DNA from: Hyphomicrobiales bacterium
Lineage (GTDB): Bacteria; Pseudomonadota; Alphaproteobacteria; Rhizobiales; Rhizobiaceae
Assembly: GCA_011087605.1 (NCBI GenBank)
Contig: JAALLE010000011.1
Location: forward strand, 1 to 62,453
Reading direction: 5' to 3'
DNA length: 62,453 bases
In this document: piece by piece, positions 26,422-34,614 of the stretch
How the letters are laid out: each line of letters starts with the position of its first letter
Position numbering within the stretch: the first letter of the stretch is position 1
The notes under the pieces: model-generated
Databases searched by the model: none
The model's input: the letters and a program-made list of their open reading frames with translations, nothing else
Told to the model about the DNA's origin: nothing
Position numbers and translations under genes: made by a program

Positions 26422-27369
26422 CTAGACCGGTTGCGCAGAAACGCCGGCCCGAGCACCATCTGCTCGCGCTTGTGATTTGATTTCATTAAGAATTTCTGCC
26501 CCTTCGCTGCCCTGAATAGCGGCGATATCGTCCTGATATTTTAGGATCACACCCAGTGTATCGGACACGGTTTGCGGATCGAGCGCCACCTTGTCGAGTT
26601 CCATCAGTGCGGTTGCCCAATCCAGCGTTTCGGCAATGCCTGGATTCTTGAACAATTCCATTTGCCGCAATCGCTGAACATAATCAACGATCTCGCGCGA
26701 CAAAGCTGCATTGGCGCCCGGCACTTTCAGCTTGACGATTTCCAGCTCCCGTTCAGCATCTGGATAATCGACCCAGTGATACAGACAACGCCGCTTCAGT
26801 GCGTCATGAATTTCGCGAGTTCTGTTTGTCGTGATGATGACAATTGGCGGCTCGGCTGCCCGAATTGTCCCAAGCTCAGGAATCGTCACCTGAAAATCAG
26901 ACAAGATTTCCAGCAAGAATGCTTCAAAGGCTTCATCGGTCCGGTCCAGCTCATCAATCAGCAGAACCGGAGCCCGGCCATCGACCTGTTGCAACGCCTG
27001 CAAAATCGGCCGCCGGATCAGGAATCGCTCGGAAAATACATCATCTTCCATCGCATCCCGGTTGGTGTCGCCGGACGCCTCGCGCATTCGAATATCAACC
27101 ATTTGGGCCGCATAATTCCACTCATAGACCGAGGAAGAGATATCCAGCCCCTCGTAGCACTGCAGGCGAATCAACGGACGGTCGAGAGCCTCTGCCAGAA
27201 CCTTGGCGATCTCGGTCTTGCCAACACCCGCCTCGCCTTCAAGAAAAAGCGGACGCTGCATCTTAAGCGCCAGATACAGCACGGTGGCCAGCGAACGGTC
27301 AGCCACATAGCTGGAGGACGTCAGCATCTCTAAGGTGTCGTCAATGGAAGCGGGAAGTGAGCGGCTCAT
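26422..27369 (-). CDS. coxD: MoxR-family AAA+ ATPase, CoxD-like
   Basis: The 315-residue AAA+ chaperone has Walker A in LEGEAGVGKTEIAKVLAEAL, Walker B in APVLLIDELDRTDEAFEAFL and sensor 1 in PPIVIITTNRTREIHDALKR. These match the MoxR/CoxD group that partners VWA proteins in metal-cofactor insertion. It is the first gene of the maturation operon (coxD, coxE, two xdhC pieces, molybdopterin-binding protein, MobA-like). A strong terminator lies 58 bp upstream, insulating it from the preceding RNA and lysE unit. Confidence 0.9.
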   Translation of the reverse strand: MSRSLPASIDDTLEMLTSSSYVADRSLATVLYLALKMQRPLFLEGEAGVGKTEIAKVLAEALDRPLIRLQCYEGLDISSSVYEWNYAAQMVDIRMREASGDTNRDAMEDDVFSERFLIRRPILQALQQVDGRAPVLLIDELDRTDEAFEAFLLEILSDFQVTIPELGTIRAAEPPIVIITTNRTREIHDALKRRCLYHWVDYPDAERELEIVKLKVPGANAALSREIVDYVQRLRQMELFKNPGIAETLDWATALMELDKVALDPQTVSDTLGVILKYQDDIAAIQGSEGAEILNEIKSQARADGARAGVSAQPV

Positions 27370-27427
27370 GGGTCTCGGCTGATAAAGTGCTTTGCCAGAA
27401 ACCTACACGTCTATGCGGCTCGGTAAA

Positions 27428-27449
27428 AGGCACCATGTCCATGGTGCCT
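27428..27449 (-). terminator. Rho-independent terminator
   Basis: Perfect 10-bp inverted repeat arms (AGGCACCATG / CATGGTGCCT) are separated by two bases. Read on the minus strand the hairpin ends in TTTTA, so it should stop transcripts from the lysE side before coxD. Confidence 0.8.
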
Positions 27450-27621
27450 CAAACAATTTGCCCGCCCCTGTTCAATTGAAAGGGACGGGCAAAGGTTAGT
27501 CGCTCAGGGGCGGTGGACGACTACCCTGTTTGAATCGGAAAACTGCAAATTCGACTTCGTTACACCTGCAAGTTTCTTCATGAGCTATCTTTACCGCGCA
27601 GAGCTCTCCGTCTCTGTGCGG
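27428..27621 (-). ncRNA. Candidate structured intergenic RNA with five successive hairpins
   Basis: The 276-bp gap between lysE and coxD has no plausible ORF but packs five inverted repeats in order on the minus strand: 27594-27621 (9 bp with one mismatch), 27540-27575 (AAACT...AGTTT plus an inner GCA/TGC), 27494-27525 (8 bp with a bulge), 27457-27493 (8+4 bp around one mismatch, TTTGCCCG...CGGGCAAA) and the terminator at 27428-27449. Two of the hairpins abut exactly. This looks like a small RNA or a long structured 3' UTR of lysE. I recognise no known family; the 5' end is a guess. Confidence 0.5.
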
Positions 27622-27645
27622 TTATGCACACAACAAAAATTGTTT

Positions 27646-28242
27646 TCAGGCTGTCAGCATCGGCCACAGGGATAATACCAGGGCGATTGCCATGGTATAA
27701 TTGAAGATCTTCAATTTTAGCGGATCTTTCAGAAAATTACGCATTATCGTGCCAAATCCTGCCCAGACCGTCACCGACGGAAAATTAATCACGCAAAAGA
27801 CAAAAACTACAATGGCGACATTCAACAGGTAATTGCCGTCCAGCGTGTAGGTCGACATGGCGACCATCGCCATTACCCAGGCTTTCGGGTTAACCCATTG
27901 AAACAATGCGGCTTCAAACAATGTCATTGGTCGCGCCGTACCGGATTGCGCTTCCACCGGCCCGGAATGGGCGATTTTCCACGCCAGATACAGCATATAG
28001 GCGCCACCTGCCAGTTTTACCCCCATAAACAGCATAGGAGTTGAATTCAGCAGCACGCCAAGCCCCAGTCCAACCGCCGCCAACAGCACGCCAAATCCCA
28101 GGGATATGCCGATCGCATGGGGGAAGGTTCGCCACCACCCGAAATTAACGCCGGAGGCAAACAGCATTATGTTGTTCGGGCCGGGAGTGATCGAGGATAC
28201 AAATGAAAAAACCAGCAATGCCAGAAATGTCGTCGTTAGCAT
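27646..28242 (-). CDS. LysE/RhtB-family amino acid exporter
   Basis: The 198-residue inner-membrane protein has six predicted helices. It begins with the family signature FSFVSSITPGPNNIMLFASG and contains GAYMLYLAWKI and ALFQWVNPKAWVMAMVAMS. Members export amino acids such as lysine, threonine, homoserine or branched-chain residues. It is the last gene after ilvI-EamA-ilvH. A perfect 12-bp inverted repeat lies 11 bp upstream of its ATG, so it may be controlled separately from ilvH. Confidence 0.92.
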   Translation of the reverse strand: MLTTTFLALLVFSFVSSITPGPNNIMLFASGVNFGWWRTFPHAIGISLGFGVLLAAVGLGLGVLLNSTPMLFMGVKLAGGAYMLYLAWKIAHSGPVEAQSGTARPMTLFEAALFQWVNPKAWVMAMVAMSTYTLDGNYLLNVAIVVFVFCVINFPSVTVWAGFGTIMRNFLKDPLKLKIFNYTMAIALVLSLWPMLTA

Positions 28243-28253
28243 GATCCACCCTT

Positions 28254-28282
28254 CAATTAGGTAAGCAATCCTTACCTAATTG
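28254..28282. promoter_or_regulatory. Perfect 12-bp inverted repeat upstream of lysE, candidate operator
   Basis: CAATTAGGTAAG and its exact reverse complement are separated by five bases in the 60-bp gap between ilvH and the lysE-type gene. Neither strand has a T-run long enough to make it a convincing terminator. The symmetry and its position 11 bp before the start codon suggest a repressor or activator site, or a hairpin limiting access to the ribosome binding site. Confidence 0.6.
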
Positions 28283-28302
28283 ATTTTACGGACAGTTGCA
28301 AG

Positions 28303-28896
28303 CTACATACCCTCGGGCCCGCGATTCATCGCGGCAATGCCGGTGCGGCAGACTTCCACCAGACCCAAAGGGGTCATGATTGAAATAAACTGTTCGATCT
28401 TTTGCTGACGTCCGGTGATTTCAAATACAAAATGCCCGACATTGGCGTCGGCGACCTGGGCACCAAAGGCCTCAGCCAGGCGCAACGCTTCAACGCGGTG
28501 CTCTCCGGTGCCGGCCACTTTCACAAGCGCCAACTCGCGTTCAAGCGGTTTTTCATAGCCCAGACGATGTGCCCGTAGCGTCAGATCGACCACCCGGTGA
28601 ACCGGCACCATGCGCTCCAGTTGCCGCTTAATTTGCTCCAGAACCTTCGGCGTGCCCTTGGAAATGATGGTAATGCGCGACAGGTGTCGGTCATGTTCGG
28701 TTTCCGATACGGTCAGGCTTTCAATATTGTAGCCGCGCCCCGAAAACAGGCCGATCACCCGAGCCAGAACCCCGGATTCGTTGTCGACCAGAACCGACAA
28801 AGTGTGCTGGACAATCACTTCTCTGTTTTCCGAGATGAAATAGGCAGAGGCAGGTGGTGTCACCACCTTATTTTGGTTCTGAACAGTGTCACTCAT
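28303..28896 (-). CDS. ilvH: Acetolactate synthase small (regulatory) subunit
   Basis: The 197-residue regulatory subunit of acetohydroxyacid synthase binds the branched-chain amino acid feedback inhibitor. The ACT domain is evident: HTLSVLVDNESGVLARVIGL, FSGRGYNIESLTVSETEH and LERMVPVHRVVDLT. The start at 28896 follows an AAAGGGG site. It lies 4 bp after the EamA gene, which separates it from ilvI; direct ilvI-ilvH adjacency is the commoner arrangement. Confidence 0.96.
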   Translation of the reverse strand: MSDTVQNQNKVVTPPASAYFISENREVIVQHTLSVLVDNESGVLARVIGLFSGRGYNIESLTVSETEHDRHLSRITIISKGTPKVLEQIKRQLERMVPVHRVVDLTLRAHRLGYEKPLERELALVKVAGTGEHRVEALRLAEAFGAQVADANVGHFVFEITGRQQKIEQFISIMTPLGLVEVCRTGIAAMNRGPEGM

Positions 28897-28900
28897 GGGT

Positions 28901-29818
28901 TCAAACCCCTTTGTTAATCGAAATAAAATTACGTTTCGGTCTGCGGCGCGCCAGAGCAACACCGCACAAAATGATCGCCAATGCCAGGGCACCATCTGCT
29001 GGCAGAGCTTCATCTACGAACAGGATGGCAAATGCAACACCATAAAGCGGAACCAGAAAATTGATCTGCGACAGGAAGCTGGCGCTGGTTCGTCTGATGA
29101 TCAAGATGATGATGATACTGCCAATCGCCGTGGGAACCACCCCGGTATAAACGGTCGCTACCCAAACATGAACGGGAGCCTGCAAGGCGGTAAGGTCTGA
29201 AAACAACAGCAGCGGCAAAGAACAGATAAATGCTGCCACCAGCAGGGAAGCTGTCGACTGTCGCCAGTCCATGCCGGTGAATTTTTTGGTGATGATTGCA
29301 TTTAGTCCGTAACAAAGAGCGGCACCGACCACGGCGTATTGCCGCACTGTCTGGTCTGCCAGGCCGGCCAGCTTTCCCGGACCGAACAAAATGATGACAC
29401 CAACCAGAGCAATGGCAAATCCGCCGAGCGAATATCGGTTGGGTTTTTCGTCTTTTGTAAATACCTGCGCCAGCAACAGGGTGAAGAGTGGCATTGTAGC
29501 CATCAGTATGGCGGCCAGTCCCGCATCAACCCGCTGTTGAGCCCAGGACAGCAGACTAAAGGGTATCGTCAGACCGATCACCCCCGCCGCAATCAACGAA
29601 ATCCAGACCGGACCTTTGGGAAAACTCAGTCCGGCAGCTTTCATCAGCACGACCAGCATGATCGCAGCAATAGCCAGTCGAAACGACACAACGAACATTG
29701 GCGGCAGAAACTGAACTGAAATTTTGGTCATCATGAAATTCGACCCCAATATCGCTCCCAACAAAAGCAACAACAGATAGTCCAGGGCCACTGGTTTTCT
29801 GGGCAATATCTCGCTCAC
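28901..29818 (-). CDS. EamA/DMT-family transporter
   Basis: The 305-residue protein has about ten membrane helices in two EamA repeats. Typical stretches are LLLGAILGSNFMMTKISVQF, ILMATMPLFTLLLAQVF and FLSQINFLVPLYGVAFAILF. Family members export amino acids or other metabolites. It sits between ilvI (14 bp upstream) and ilvH (4 bp downstream), so it must be transcribed with them. Export of branched-chain amino acids or intermediates is a reasonable inference but not shown. Confidence 0.9.
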   Translation of the reverse strand: MSEILPRKPVALDYLLLLLLGAILGSNFMMTKISVQFLPPMFVVSFRLAIAAIMLVVLMKAAGLSFPKGPVWISLIAAGVIGLTIPFSLLSWAQQRVDAGLAAILMATMPLFTLLLAQVFTKDEKPNRYSLGGFAIALVGVIILFGPGKLAGLADQTVRQYAVVGAALCYGLNAIITKKFTGMDWRQSTASLLVAAFICSLPLLLFSDLTALQAPVHVWVATVYTGVVPTAIGSIIIILIIRRTSASFLSQINFLVPLYGVAFAILFVDEALPADGALALAIILCGVALARRRPKRNFISINKGV

Positions 29819-29832
29819 CGGGATGAACCCTG

Positions 29833-31647
29833 CTAGACCAGTGCCTTGCCTTTCTCATCAATCGCCGAGCCAACTGCTTCATCTGTGGCTTCATCCGGCA
29901 ACAACATCTCGTTGTGGGCCTTGCCCGATGGGATCATCGGAAAACAGTTGGCAAGCGTGACAACACAGCAATCAAAAATCACCGGACCGGGCGTCTCAAT
30001 CATCTGTTTGATCGCCCCGTCCAGCTCTGCAGGTTTGGTGCAACGGATGCCCGTTCCCCCGTAGGCTTCGGCCAGTTTGACGAAATCCGGCATGGCTTCG
30101 GTATAGGAATTGGACAACCGGTTGCCATGCAGCAATTGCTGCCACTGTCGAACCATGCCCATATATTCGTTGTTCAGGATCATGATCTTGATCGGTGTGC
30201 CGTGCTGCAATGCAGACGACATTTCCTGAATATTCATTTGAACCGAGGCATCACCGGCAACACAAACAACAAGTGAATCCGGATGGGCAATCTGAACACC
30301 CATTGCCGCCGGCAGTCCGTAACCCATGGTGCCAAGTCCACCCGAGGTCATCCAGCGGTTGGGCTCCTCGAATCCATAATACTGAGCAGCCCACATCTGA
30401 TGCTGACCGACCTCAGTCGTAATGTATGTGTCGAGGTCCTTGGTCAGTTCATACAAACGCTCAATCGCATATTGCGGCATGATGACCGTTTTGTTGGGCT
30501 TGTAGCCAAGCGAATTGCGATCACGCCAAATATCGATCTGCTTATCCCAGGCCTTAAGGTCGGCTTTATCCGGCCTGGCCGAATGAGCCCGCCACAGGCG
30601 CACCATGTCTTCCAGAACAAGGCCGACATCGCCAATGATCGGAACATCCGCATGCACGACCTTGTTGATGGACGAGGGGTCGATATCGATGTGGATTATC
30701 TTTGCATTGGGGGCGAAGGCATCCAGACGGCCGGTAATGCGGTCGTCAAACCGCGCGCCGATACAAACCATGACATCACAGTCGTGCATCGCCATATTGG
30801 CTTCATAGGTGCCGTGCATGCCCAACATGCCGAGCCACTTGTCACCGCTCGCCGGGTAGCAGCCCAGCCCCATCAACGTAGAGGTGATTGGAAAGCCCGT
30901 CAGTTTGACCAACTCACGCAGCAGATTGGTCGCTTCAGGACCTGAATTAACAACACCGCCGCCTGAATAGATGATCGGCTTGCGAGCCGACGTCATCAGC
31001 TCCACAGCTTCTTTGATCTGCTCCAGATCACCCTTGACCTTGGGGGAATAGGCTTTTTGGTCAAATGCTGAAGGCGGATGATAGGTACCGGTGGCAAACT
31101 GAACATCCTTTGGCACATCAACAACTACCGGCCCCGGACGGCCATTGACGGCTACATGAAAGGCCTGGTGCAGAATACCAGCCAGATCATTGACATCACT
31201 GACCAGCCAATTGTGTTTGGTACAGGGTCGTGTAATGCCAACTGTATCGCATTCCTGAAACGCATCAGACCCGATCAGGGGCGTGGGCACCTGACCAGTG
31301 ATGCAAACCAGCGGAATTGAATCCATCAGCGCATCCTGAAGTGCGGTAACCGTATTTGTTGCACCAGGGCCGGAAGTCACAAGCACAACACCAGGTTTAC
31401 CGGTAGAGCGGGCATAGCCCTCCGCAGCATGTCCACCACCCTGTTCATGCCGAACAAGTATATGTCGGATCTTGTCCTGCTGATGCAATTCGTCATAGAT
31501 CGGCAAAACCGCTCCGCCGGGATAGCCAAACAGATCGGTGACATCATTGTCGATCAGCGCCTGGACGATCATTTCGGCTCCCGTCATCTCGCGTGACCCA
31601 CCGGTCTCAGTGCTATTGTCACCGCTGTTTTCGCTCTTACCAGCCAT
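29833..31647 (-). CDS. ilvI: Acetolactate synthase large (catalytic) subunit
   Basis: The 604-residue thiamine-diphosphate enzyme condenses two pyruvates, or pyruvate and 2-oxobutyrate, in the first common step of valine, leucine and isoleucine synthesis. The N-terminal ThDP region has [19 protein letters not shown] and the catalytic Glu in [20 protein letters not shown]. The C-terminal cofactor motif is [19 protein letters not shown] with a later [12 protein letters not shown]. It heads the run ilvI-EamA-ilvH-lysE and is preceded by a leader peptide and terminator typical of attenuation. Confidence 0.97.
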   Translation of the reverse strand: MAGKSENSGDNSTETGGSREMTGAEMIVQALIDNDVTDLFGYPGGAVLPIYDELHQQDKIRHILVRHEQGGGHAAEGYARSTGKPGVVLVTSGPGATNTVTALQDALMDSIPLVCITGQVPTPLIGSDAFQECDTVGITRPCTKHNWLVSDVNDLAGILHQAFHVAVNGRPGPVVVDVPKDVQFATGTYHPPSAFDQKAYSPKVKGDLEQIKEAVELMTSARKPIIYSGGGVVNSGPEATNLLRELVKLTGFPITSTLMGLGCYPASGDKWLGMLGMHGTYEANMAMHDCDVMVCIGARFDDRITGRLDAFAPNAKIIHIDIDPSSINKVVHADVPIIGDVGLVLEDMVRLWRAHSARPDKADLKAWDKQIDIWRDRNSLGYKPNKTVIMPQYAIERLYELTKDLDTYITTEVGQHQMWAAQYYGFEEPNRWMTSGGLGTMGYGLPAAMGVQIAHPDSLVVCVAGDASVQMNIQEMSSALQHGTPIKIMILNNEYMGMVRQWQQLLHGNRLSNSYTEAMPDFVKLAEAYGGTGIRCTKPAELDGAIKQMIETPGPVIFDCCVVTLANCFPMIPSGKAHNEMLLPDEATDEAVGSAIDEKGKALV

Positions 31648-31716
31648 TTTTAGTTCCCATTTTCCATTTTGGAGCCCAGTGCTCCCGGTTTAAATTCCAT
31701 TTGGTCGGTTGACCAA

Positions 31717-31740
31717 TAAAAAAGGCCCCCGAAGGAGCCT
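31717..31740 (-). terminator. Attenuator terminator in the ilvI leader
   Basis: On the minus strand a 7-bp GC-rich stem (AGGCTCC with GGGGGCCT, allowing one G-U pair) with a 3-base loop is followed by six T residues. It lies 69 bp before the ilvI start and 27 bp after the leader peptide stop, the layout expected for a transcription attenuator. Confidence 0.88.
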
Positions 31741-31767
31741 GACGCGCGTTAGCATTCGTGGTGATCA

Positions 31768-31824
31768 CTACCTCACCACGCCAACGCGCTTTCTCACCAC
31801 TACCAGAATATTAGTCACACTCAT
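31768..31824 (-). CDS. ilvI leader peptide
   Basis: An 18-codon ORF, MSVTNILVVVRKRVGVVR, contains one Ile, one Leu and seven Val codons, with four branched-chain residues in a row at positions 6-10. AGG lies just before the ATG. Its 3' part overlaps an 8-bp perfect hairpin (31757-31780) and a 10-bp pairing between 31780-31789 and 31744-31753. The composition strongly suggests that ribosome stalling on scarce charged Val/Leu/Ile tRNA controls the downstream terminator. Confidence 0.85.
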   Translation of the reverse strand: MSVTNILVVVRKRVGVVR

Positions 31825-31851
31825 CTACCTGGTTAAACTTTGCTGGCGGCT

Positions 31852-31879
31852 ACAATAGTGTGGCTTTTGATTTCGTCAA
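31852..31879 (-). promoter_or_regulatory. Candidate sigma-70-type promoter for the ilvI leader
   Basis: TTGACG (31874-31879) and TATTGT (31852-31857) on the minus strand are separated by 16 bp. Transcription would start about 20 bases before the leader peptide ATG. It is the best promoter-like pair in this gap. Confidence 0.55.
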
Positions 31880-31913
31880 CGGGGCAAATCAAAAATTGTT
31901 TGCCTGAGCAGCA

Positions 31914-32669
31914 CTAACAACTAACCCGATTTCGCCCCTGCTCTTTCGCCTGATACAGCCGCTCATCAGATATTTTGAGCAATTCCTTGGGCGTCTTCAC
32001 TCCGTCAGCAGTCGAGGCCACACCGATTGAAATCGTTGGCCTCAAAATAATCACCCCAATGTCGACTCTCATCTGCTCGACCATTCGACAGACCCGCTCC
32101 GCAAAGGGTCTGATCTGGCTGGATTCAGAAAATGGCGCAACAATGCAAAACTCCTCCCCACCGGTACGGGCTACGATGTCATGTTCGCGAGTTACTTTTT
32201 GCAGATTCTGGGCCAGCTGTTTCAAAACCACGTCGCCGGCATCATGCCCATAGGTGTCGTTGACGCTCTTGAAATGATCGAGGTCAAGAGTGAGCAAGGC
32301 CAGAGGCGCGCCAATTTTGGCAAATTCAGTGACGTATTCCTCCAACGCATCTTCGAAATATCGCCGGTTGTACAGCTTGGTCAGCGGATCGGTGACCACC
32401 GCCACTTCGAGCTCCGCTGCACGGTCGGTCAACTGTTCCTGTTCGCGGTTTCTCTTGCGCAAAATCGGCATTGCAAAAAACAACCCGAAGGCCAGTGTCA
32501 AACCCATCAAAACGAGGGTGAAAAACAGTGGATTAAACGGGCCAATTGAGGGGGCATTTTGAGTGATGATTTCAGGACGCAAGCGAACGAGAACGAAGGC
32601 AGCCATAGACAAGCTCCCGACCGTGCCGGCAGCGAAAATCCAATACGCTGTATCCGCCAGTTTTCTCAT
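31914..32669 (-). CDS. Membrane-bound diguanylate cyclase (GGDEF)
   Basis: The 251-residue protein has two membrane helices (about residues 8-30 and 48-70) followed by a GGDEF domain. DPLTKLYNRRYFEDALEEY and LDLDHFKSVNDTYGHDAGD precede the active-site motif RTGGEEF, which is the catalytically competent GGEEF form. It should make cyclic di-GMP from GTP at the inner membrane. No sensory domain beyond the short periplasmic loop is seen, and no RxxD inhibitory site is found just before GGEEF. Confidence 0.93.
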   Translation of the reverse strand: MRKLADTAYWIFAAGTVGSLSMAAFVLVRLRPEIITQNAPSIGPFNPLFFTLVLMGLTLAFGLFFAMPILRKRNREQEQLTDRAAELEVAVVTDPLTKLYNRRYFEDALEEYVTEFAKIGAPLALLTLDLDHFKSVNDTYGHDAGDVVLKQLAQNLQKVTREHDIVARTGGEEFCIVAPFSESSQIRPFAERVCRMVEQMRVDIGVIILRPTISIGVASTADGVKTPKELLKISDERLYQAKEQGRNRVSC

Positions 32670-32809
32670 CTATCTCCCGTTCCCCAAAGCCCGTCCTGGG
32701 AAAGCGATTGCTTCCGGTTACTTCATCGTCCGATGCACAGAAGTACATCCCACAATTTCGTTTTAAAGCGAAAGTCTAAATGAGCGGATAATCACCTGCC
32801 GCAAACGCT

Positions 32810-33700
32810 CTATTTTCCAGCATCGAAATTCCAACTGTTGTCGAACTGGCCATTGAACCATGTCGACTGGCGCTTGGCATACTGCCGCGTGGCAGCTTTT
32901 ATCTGCTCTGTAGCCTCATTAAGAGAAAATTTACCATGCAGAAAATTTCCCAATTGAGGCACTCCAATTGCTTTCAATACAGTCGCTTCTGGTGGCAAAT
33001 TTAACTGCAAAAGAGCTTTCACTTCATCTACCGCGCCATTCTCGATCATCCAATCAGTACGGTGGTTTATCCGCGCATGAAGCAGTTTCCGCAACGGCAT
33101 GAGGACAGTTTTTCGAACCGATTTTCCGGTCAGAATCGGTCTGGAATGTGGCAGGTTCTGGAAGTGGGACAAAGGCTTTCCAGTCGCTGAAATTACCTCC
33201 AATGCGCGGGCGATTCTGTGCCCGTCACCAGCCCTTAATCCGGCCGCTCCGTCGGGGTCAAGCAGGGCCAGTTTTTGGTGTAGTTTTTCGCTGCCAAACT
33301 GCTCCAGTTGAAGCCGAATTTCCTGACGAATTTCGAGTGGTATGTCGGGAGTTTCAGCAATGCCATTTTCGAGCCCGCGAAAGTATAATCCCGTGCCTCC
33401 GACAAACACTGGAATTCGGCCGCGCGACCAAATATCAGCCGCAACAAGTTCAGCATCATGAAGCCAGCGGGCAACCGAATATGGTTTATCCAGCTCCGCA
33501 GTCGCATAAAGATGATGCGGAACCTTTTTCAGATCGTCGGCGTCTGGCCGGGCGGTCAGGACATTCAAAACCGGGTAGACCTGCATTGAGTCGGTGTTGA
33601 CGATTTCGCCGTCAAAACGCAACGCTTCCTCAACAGCAAGCTTGGACTTGCCGCTGGCGGTTGGTCCCGCTATCAAAATCGCGTCCGGTCTTTGCACCAT
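32810..33700 (-). CDS. miaA: tRNA dimethylallyltransferase MiaA
   Basis: The 296-residue enzyme adds a dimethylallyl group to A37 of tRNAs that read UNN codons. The P-loop AGPTASGKSKLAVEEAL is at the N-terminus. DSMQVYPVLNVLTARPD and GGTGLYFRGLENGIAETP are typical MiaA motifs, and the C-terminus has ATRQYAKRQSTWFNGQ. It is divergent from serB, with only 23 bp between the two start codons, so the promoters overlap. Confidence 0.97.
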   Translation of the reverse strand: MVQRPDAILIAGPTASGKSKLAVEEALRFDGEIVNTDSMQVYPVLNVLTARPDADDLKKVPHHLYATAELDKPYSVARWLHDAELVAADIWSRGRIPVFVGGTGLYFRGLENGIAETPDIPLEIRQEIRLQLEQFGSEKLHQKLALLDPDGAAGLRAGDGHRIARALEVISATGKPLSHFQNLPHSRPILTGKSVRKTVLMPLRKLLHARINHRTDWMIENGAVDEVKALLQLNLPPEATVLKAIGVPQLGNFLHGKFSLNEATEQIKAATRQYAKRQSTWFNGQFDNSWNFDAGK

Positions 33701-33723
33701 TCCTCACAGATAGTTTTTTATCC

Positions 33724-34614
33724 ATGGCCTTTTCAGACCGAGTTGCCACACTCATTGCCAATCCCGCCAATCCCTGCCTGACGCCTGAACTGGCAGAACA
33801 GGCCCGTCAGATCACCGGCGCCAGCGCGGTTTATTTTCTGGCCGACGGCATTGCCTGCGATATGCCACTGCCACAAACTGACGATCAATGGCAGTCCGAA
33901 TTACGGGCGCTTCTGGACGGCCAGCCTGTCGACTGGGTGGTACAAGAGGCAGAGGATCGACGCAAGAAGGCATTGCTTGCCGATATGGATTCGACTTTGA
34001 TCCAGCAGGAATGCATCGATGAATTGGCAGCGGAAGCCGGTGTTGGTGCCAAAGTCGCCGACATCACAGCCCGCGCCATGCGGGGTGAACTCGAATTTGA
34101 ACCGGCGCTGCGCGAACGTGTCGGCCTGTTACGGGGATTGCCCTTATCAATTATCCAAAAAGTCCTGGACGAACGCATCACGCTGATGCCGGGCGGGAGA
34201 CAGCTGGTTGCCACGATGAAAGCAAATGGAGCCTATTGTGCCCTGGTATCCGGTGGATTTACCCAGTTCACATCCTCTATCGCCACAAGGTTGGGCTTTG
34301 ACGAACACCGAGCCAATACGTTTAAGGAGGATGGCACCACATTGTCCGGTGAAGTGATCCCGCCAATTCTCGGACGCGACGCAAAAGTCCAGGCACTGAA
34401 GGATGTGGTGGAAAAAACTGCCATCGAAACCAGCGACGTGATTGCCGTGGGCGATGGGGCAAATGATCTGGGCATGCTCAACCTGGCGGGTGCCGGGGTA
34501 GCGCTTCATGCCAAGCCCATCGTTGCCGAACAGGCCCGCTTTCGCATCGACCATGGTGACCTGACCGCCCTTTTGTACATTCAGGGATATCGAAAATCGG
34601 ACTTTGTTGAATGA
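33724..34614 (+). CDS. serB: Phosphoserine phosphatase SerB
   Basis: The 296-residue HAD-superfamily enzyme performs the last step of serine synthesis. HAD motif I is KALLADMDSTLIQQECIDEL, with the nucleophilic Asp at the first D of DMDST; later motifs are CALVSGGFTQFTS and IAVGDGANDLGMLNLAGAG. An N-terminal extension of about 75 residues resembles the region found in other SerB proteins. The stop overlaps the following GNAT start by 4 bp. Confidence 0.96.
   Translation: MAFSDRVATLIANPANPCLTPELAEQARQITGASAVYFLADGIACDMPLPQTDDQWQSELRALLDGQPVDWVVQEAEDRRKKALLADMDSTLIQQECIDELAAEAGVGAKVADITARAMRGELEFEPALRERVGLLRGLPLSIIQKVLDERITLMPGGRQLVATMKANGAYCALVSGGFTQFTSSIATRLGFDEHRANTFKEDGTTLSGEVIPPILGRDAKVQALKDVVEKTAIETSDVIAVGDGANDLGMLNLAGAGVALHAKPIVAEQARFRIDHGDLTALLYIQGYRKSDFVE

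Noticed and set aside
31864-31880. TTGATTTCGTCAA near the ilvI promoter as a possible FNR box
   Set aside because: The half-sites are five bases apart instead of six, so it does not fit the dyad; it overlaps the -35 element by chance.
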